This document shows, one piece after another, positions 34,467 through 37,590 of a stretch of 37,590 nucleotides of DNA. The DNA is from Pseudomonadota bacterium. Its GTDB lineage: Bacteria; Pseudomonadota; Alphaproteobacteria; G022571365. The notes under the pieces are model-generated. The model had not been told where the DNA came from and did not search any database. It saw nothing but the letters and a program-made list of their open reading frames with translations. A program made the translations under genes and the position numbers. The stretch is taken from the NCBI GenBank assembly GCA_022571365.1, contig JACZXZ010000017.1:1-37590 (forward strand). The letters run 5' to 3'. The first letter of the stretch is position 1. Each line of letters begins with the position of its first letter.

Positions 34467-35792
34467 TCACGGTTGCGTAGAGACCTTTTCCAGCCCGCAC
34501 CACTCGGCGACGAAAAGCGCGATCGAGCCGGCGATTCGGCGTATCGACGCCAGGCTCACCCGCTCGTCGAAGGCGTGAATGTTTTCCGTAGACGGCCCGT
34601 AGACGAGGCAGGGACAGTCGTCATAGAGGACGAACACGCGGCCGTCGAGGTAGCCAGGGGTGACGAAGGATTCGAGGCGCGTCCCGAAACTTCGGGCATG
34701 GGCGCGGGCCAGCGTCTTTTCCGCGTCGCTTCCTTCCTCCAGCACGTAGCCCCGCGCGAAGAAACCATTGTAGGCCACCTCGGGCGGGGTGTTGGCAAGG
34801 AACGGATCGTCCTTGCCCGCCTCCCGCAGGCAGTCCTCGATTTCACGCGCGGCGTCCCCCGGATCGACGCCCGGATAGATCGCGGCCCGCATGTCGAAGC
34901 TGCACCAGGCAGGCACGGAAGAGGCCCAGTCGCCCCCTTCGATCTTACCGACGTTGAAATTGATCGGATGATCGAGGTCTTCGAGATAGGGATAGTCGCC
35001 CTTCCGTTCGTTCCACCGCGCTTCAAGACCGCGCAAGGCCCGGATCAAGCGGAAGGCCGCCTCGATCGCGTTGGCGCCGGCTCCCGCCTCGCGGACGTGA
35101 ATCGCCCTGCCCCGCACATGGACGCGGAACCAGATCACGCCGACATTCGCGCGCACGAGCATGTCGTCTTCGGGTTCCGGAATGATCGCCGCGTCCGCCT
35201 TGTATCCGCGCAACAGGCAGGAAAGCGTGCCGTTGCCGGTGCACTCCTCCTCGGTCACCGATTGGATATAGACCGTGGCCGCCGGCTGGTAGCCGAGCCG
35301 TTTGAGCGCGTCGAGCGCGAAGATATTGGCGGCCAGCCCCGCCTTCATGTCGCCGCCGCCGCGCCCGTAAAGCCAGTCGCCGTCGATGCGCGGCTCGAAG
35401 GGCGGATTCGCCCACATGTCGAGCGGACCGGTCGGGACCACGTCGATGTGGCCATTCAAGATGAGCGAGCGGCCCTTCTCTTCTTTCGGCCGATGGGTTC
35501 CAACCACGTTGAGCGCATTGTCGTAGCTCACCTTAACCGGCGAAAACCCTGGATGGTCCTTGATCTCGTCCACGTCAATCGTCCAACGGTCCATCGCGTA
35601 TCCCCGCTCGGCGAGCGCGCGATAGACGAAGTCCTGGGCGGTGTGCTCCTGCCCTCGGAGCGAGGGAAAGCGGATCAGCTCCTGGGTGAATGCAATCTGG
35701 TCCTCGAAGCCATCGCCGACCGCTTCGAGGATCCTGGCCGCCAAGGCGTCATCGAGCGCCGGCGGGCCAACCGTTTGAGGTTTTTTCGACAT
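34467..35792 (-). CDS. M20-family metallo-deacylase (ArgE/DapE type)
   Basis: 441 residues. Metal-binding motifs GHIDVVP (H115, D117) and GGGDMK (D148), and the catalytic EEE (181-183) followed by CTGNGT. M20 enzymes hydrolyse N-acyl amino acids or dipeptides; the exact substrate cannot be read. It lies 87 bp downstream of an amidinotransferase-family gene on the same strand, so a shared role in arginine or guanidino-compound breakdown is possible (inference). The ATG at 35792 has only a weak ribosome site. Confidence 0.9.
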   Translation of the reverse strand: MSKKPQTVGPPALDDALAARILEAVGDGFEDQIAFTQELIRFPSLRGQEHTAQDFVYRALAERGYAMDRWTIDVDEIKDHPGFSPVKVSYDNALNVVGTHRPKEEKGRSLILNGHIDVVPTGPLDMWANPPFEPRIDGDWLYGRGGGDMKAGLAANIFALDALKRLGYQPAATVYIQSVTEEECTGNGTLSCLLRGYKADAAIIPEPEDDMLVRANVGVIWFRVHVRGRAIHVREAGAGANAIEAAFRLIRALRGLEARWNERKGDYPYLEDLDHPINFNVGKIEGGDWASSVPAWCSFDMRAAIYPGVDPGDAAREIEDCLREAGKDDPFLANTPPEVAYNGFFARGYVLEEGSDAEKTLARAHARSFGTRLESFVTPGYLDGRVFVLYDDCPCLVYGPSTENIHAFDERVSLASIRRIAGSIALFVAEWCGLEKVSTQP

Positions 35793-35857
35793 TGGATGTC
35801 ATCTCATCGAGGTGATCCCGGAAATCGGCGGGTCGATGAAACCCACCACGACCCATC

Positions 35858-35889
35858 ACTATGCTAGCCCCGTACTATGCTAGCCCCGT
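35858..35889. repeat. Perfect 16-bp tandem repeat across a stop codon
   Basis: ACTATGCTAGCCCCGT is present at 35858-35873 and 35874-35889. The second copy contains the stop of the amidinotransferase-family gene (TAG, 35882-35880). Confidence 0.9.
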
Positions 35890-36869
35890 GCCACGGGAAG
35901 AGTCGCGCATCGAATGCTGCCGCCCCAGAAACCGATCTGATCCGCGGGCACCGGAACCGGCTCGACCCCCCGTCGGTCGAGTTCGTCGATCACCCGGTTG
36001 TGGCCCGCCGGCAGCATGTAGGTTTTCTCATCCAGGCTGACTCCCACCGTCGCGAAAGTCCGCGCCTCTTGCTCGGTGAGCTCGATGACCTCCCAATCCT
36101 TGACCGGTTCAGGCAAGCCGTCCACCAAGGGCGGCAGGTAAGCCATGAGCAGGCCTTCGCGCAGCAGGCACATGACCCCGAGCGCGTGCAGGAAGCTGCC
36201 CCTCATGGGCATCGGGTGGACCTGGTAGCCGTAGGGTTCGAGATAACGCTTCAACCAGTCGGTGCCCGCTCGGTTGCTGGCGATGTCGGATTCGCCGACG
36301 ATGATGTCCTTGCCGTAAATCATGATGTCGCCGCCTTCCAGATACGGGCCGGGGCCCCCGCCTGAAGGGGTGAACGGCTGGGCCGGGGGCATCGCTGCAT
36401 GCCGGGCCTCGGGGTCGTGGGCGATCAGCGGCATAACGGCGTCGCGGAGCGGAAAGACCTCTTTGCGCCGGTAGGCCCGCCGAATGTTGATCTCCAGGAA
36501 GTGATTGCCGAGGACATAAACAGGGTCGGCGGGATAGAGCAAAGCGTGCCCCCCTTGTAAGAATCCCAGATATTCCTTTTCCTCCTCGCTATAGGGGCGT
36601 GGCCGATGCACCTCGACGCCCCGCTCGTCGTAGACGGCGACGACGGCCTCGAGTTGCTCCTGCGTCTTTTCGTAGCGCTCGGGGAATGCGGCCTTGACCC
36701 TGAGGGGCTTGCCGCCGGTCGCCTCAAGCGCCTCCCGAAGCTCGGCGTTGTAGTGAACCAGCGCGGGGTCAAACGGAGGAAGGGTGAAATCGTCGAGGAT
36801 ACCGACGACGGCTTCCCGAAGCCTTCCATAATCGCTGTGGACACCAAATTTGTGGGTGCTCTCCGCCAT
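35880..36869 (-). CDS. Amidinotransferase / arginine-deiminase superfamily protein
   Basis: 329 residues. PADPVYVLGNHFLEINIRRAYRRKE (about 114-136) resembles the region of glycine- and inosamine-amidinotransferases that precedes substrate binding. LEGGD (177-181), H228 (RGSFLHALG) and C321 near the C-terminus (GGSIRCATLPV) supply the Glu/Asp, His and nucleophilic Cys of the guanidino-modifying superfamily. Whether it transfers an amidino group or hydrolyses a guanidine is open. The ATG at 36869 is chosen because homology starts there; a longer frame upstream is unsupported. Probably an operon with the M20 gene. Confidence 0.85.
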   Translation of the reverse strand: MAESTHKFGVHSDYGRLREAVVGILDDFTLPPFDPALVHYNAELREALEATGGKPLRVKAAFPERYEKTQEQLEAVVAVYDERGVEVHRPRPYSEEEKEYLGFLQGGHALLYPADPVYVLGNHFLEINIRRAYRRKEVFPLRDAVMPLIAHDPEARHAAMPPAQPFTPSGGGPGPYLEGGDIMIYGKDIIVGESDIASNRAGTDWLKRYLEPYGYQVHPMPMRGSFLHALGVMCLLREGLLMAYLPPLVDGLPEPVKDWEVIELTEQEARTFATVGVSLDEKTYMLPAGHNRVIDELDRRGVEPVPVPADQIGFWGGSIRCATLPVARG

Positions 36870-37143
36870 TGGTCCGTTTCCCCATTTGCCGATCACCGAA
36901 GCCCGCCCGCCCGCGCGGGCTCGACGCCTTGCAATTCCTCCCCGTTCAAGGAACGCCCCGATGAAATAGTTGCTGAAATAGTTCAGGTGTGACGGTCGAG
37001 AGAGCCTATGCGACTCGGGAGCCGCCCGCAAGTTTCCGGATGGGCTGAGGCCTCCCAAACCCGGCCCGCGCACAAAATCTTTTCCCCCGCACGCCGTCAG
37101 CCCATAAGCTGGGCCTCCGGCGCAACCAAACAGGAGTCCGCAC

Positions 37144-37340
37144 ATGCTGAGGGTGCGCGGCCTCGCCTTCATCGGCGACTTCGCCGTGGTCGGTCTCTCC
37201 AAGCCGCGCGGCAACAAGACATTCTCGGGCTTGGCCCTCGACGACAACCTGACGGAGCGCGACGCCGAGGCGCGCTGCGGCCTGCTGGTCATTGACCTGC
37301 GCAGTGGCGACATCGTCCATTGGGTTCGCATCGGCGGCGT
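37144..37340 (+). pseudogene. Fragment of a DUF4915/TIGR03032-like protein
   Basis: Plus-strand translation gives RGLAFIGDFAVVGLSKPR, FSGLALDDNL, AEARCGLLVIDLRSGD and HWVRIGGVV, which I recognise as the C-terminal part of the TIGR03032/DUF4915 family. An in-frame stop at 37105 cuts it off from any longer N-terminus, although AGGAG stands before the ATG at 37144. Homology ends at about 37340 where the opposite-strand fragment begins. Normal members are several hundred residues, so this is a piece. Function unknown. Confidence 0.6.
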
Positions 37341-37590
37341 CGTCGACGTACAAAAACTCGCGACTCGCCTCGCCCGTGCCCCAGCAGGTAACGCTGTCGC
37401 GTCCGTCGCCCTTCGCCTCGCAGAACTTGCGAATGAGCGCGGGCACCACGTGCGACGTTTCCAGATCGAAGTTATCGCCGGGTCCGTAAAGATTAACGGG
37501 GATCACGTAGACGCCGGATAGGTCGTACTCTCGCGCGTAGGCATCGAGCATGACGCCCAAGGCGCGTTTGGCGACGCCGTAGGGAGCGTT
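37330..37590 (-). CDS. GDP-L-fucose synthase-like epimerase/reductase, partial
   Basis: Runs in from the right edge. Minus-strand residues include APYGVAKRALGVMLDAY (the YGxxK catalytic motif), VIPVNLYGPGDNFD, SHVVPALIRKF and SREFLYVDDAADA, all typical of GDP-4-keto-6-deoxymannose epimerase/reductases of surface-sugar synthesis. After DDAADA the frame turns into the antisense of the neighbouring fragment, so the C-terminal part is missing. Truncated at both ends as seen here. Confidence 0.75.

Overview
The window looks like a GC-rich alphaproteobacterial chromosome, most like the Rhodospirillales and relatives. Pointers are the block SUV3-like helicase / S4 protein / 7Fe ferredoxin / CarD, a full System I cytochrome c maturation operon (ccmA to ccmI), dense ATGA gene overlaps, and isolated regions of lower GC. 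Both ends carry abrupt joins: about 105 bp of AT-rich foreign-looking sequence meets a truncated cas9 at the left, and two gene fragments meet tail to tail at the right. The extremes may therefore be assembly or amplification chimeras.

Left to right. 1-1260: the first 300 or so codons of a type II Cas9 on the minus strand, with a divergent structured RNA that looks like its tracrRNA (overlapping divergent promoters, three hairpins, intrinsic terminator). 1258-5923: lipoprotein of unknown role, Hsp33, ornithine carbamoyltransferase, acetylornithine aminotransferase and an ABC-2 permease, all minus. 6091-8285: CarD regulator, ferredoxin, TerB-like protein and a small exported/membrane protein. 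8472-14014: S4 RNA-binding protein, SUV3-like helicase and a large acyl-ligase / acyl carrier / acyltransferase fusion. 14318-17586: Pcm, PEBP-family protein, a 30-bp minisatellite, a nuclease with an EVE/PUA-like C-terminal domain, and a small membrane-anchored protein. 17623-20403: aconitase. 20661-20768: a multi-hairpin RNA with a strong terminator.

20912-28024 is the uninterrupted ccmABCDEFGHI operon: heme export and handling (A-E), heme ligation (F, H, I) and thiol reduction (G, H). It is followed convergently by pabC and pabB (folate branch). The pabB-pabC pair is bracketed by direct repeats derived from the 3' end of ccmI. From 30459 to 32650 lies an accessory stretch: CBS-domain protein, a transposase remnant and a bacterial alternative oxidase, ending at a tRNA-Ala. 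32936-34434 is yggT-DUF167-folD. 34467-36869 is an M20 deacylase and an amidinotransferase-family enzyme, minus strand. The right edge holds a DUF4915/TIGR03032-like fragment and a GDP-fucose-synthase-like fragment.

A recurring feature is short tandem duplications (14-30 bp) at gene ends and between genes. The features most worth follow-up are the cas9/tracrRNA locus, the nuclease-EVE fusion, the switch-like RNA before ccmA, the three-domain acyl-lipid enzyme, the repeat-flanked pab cassette and the AOX island.
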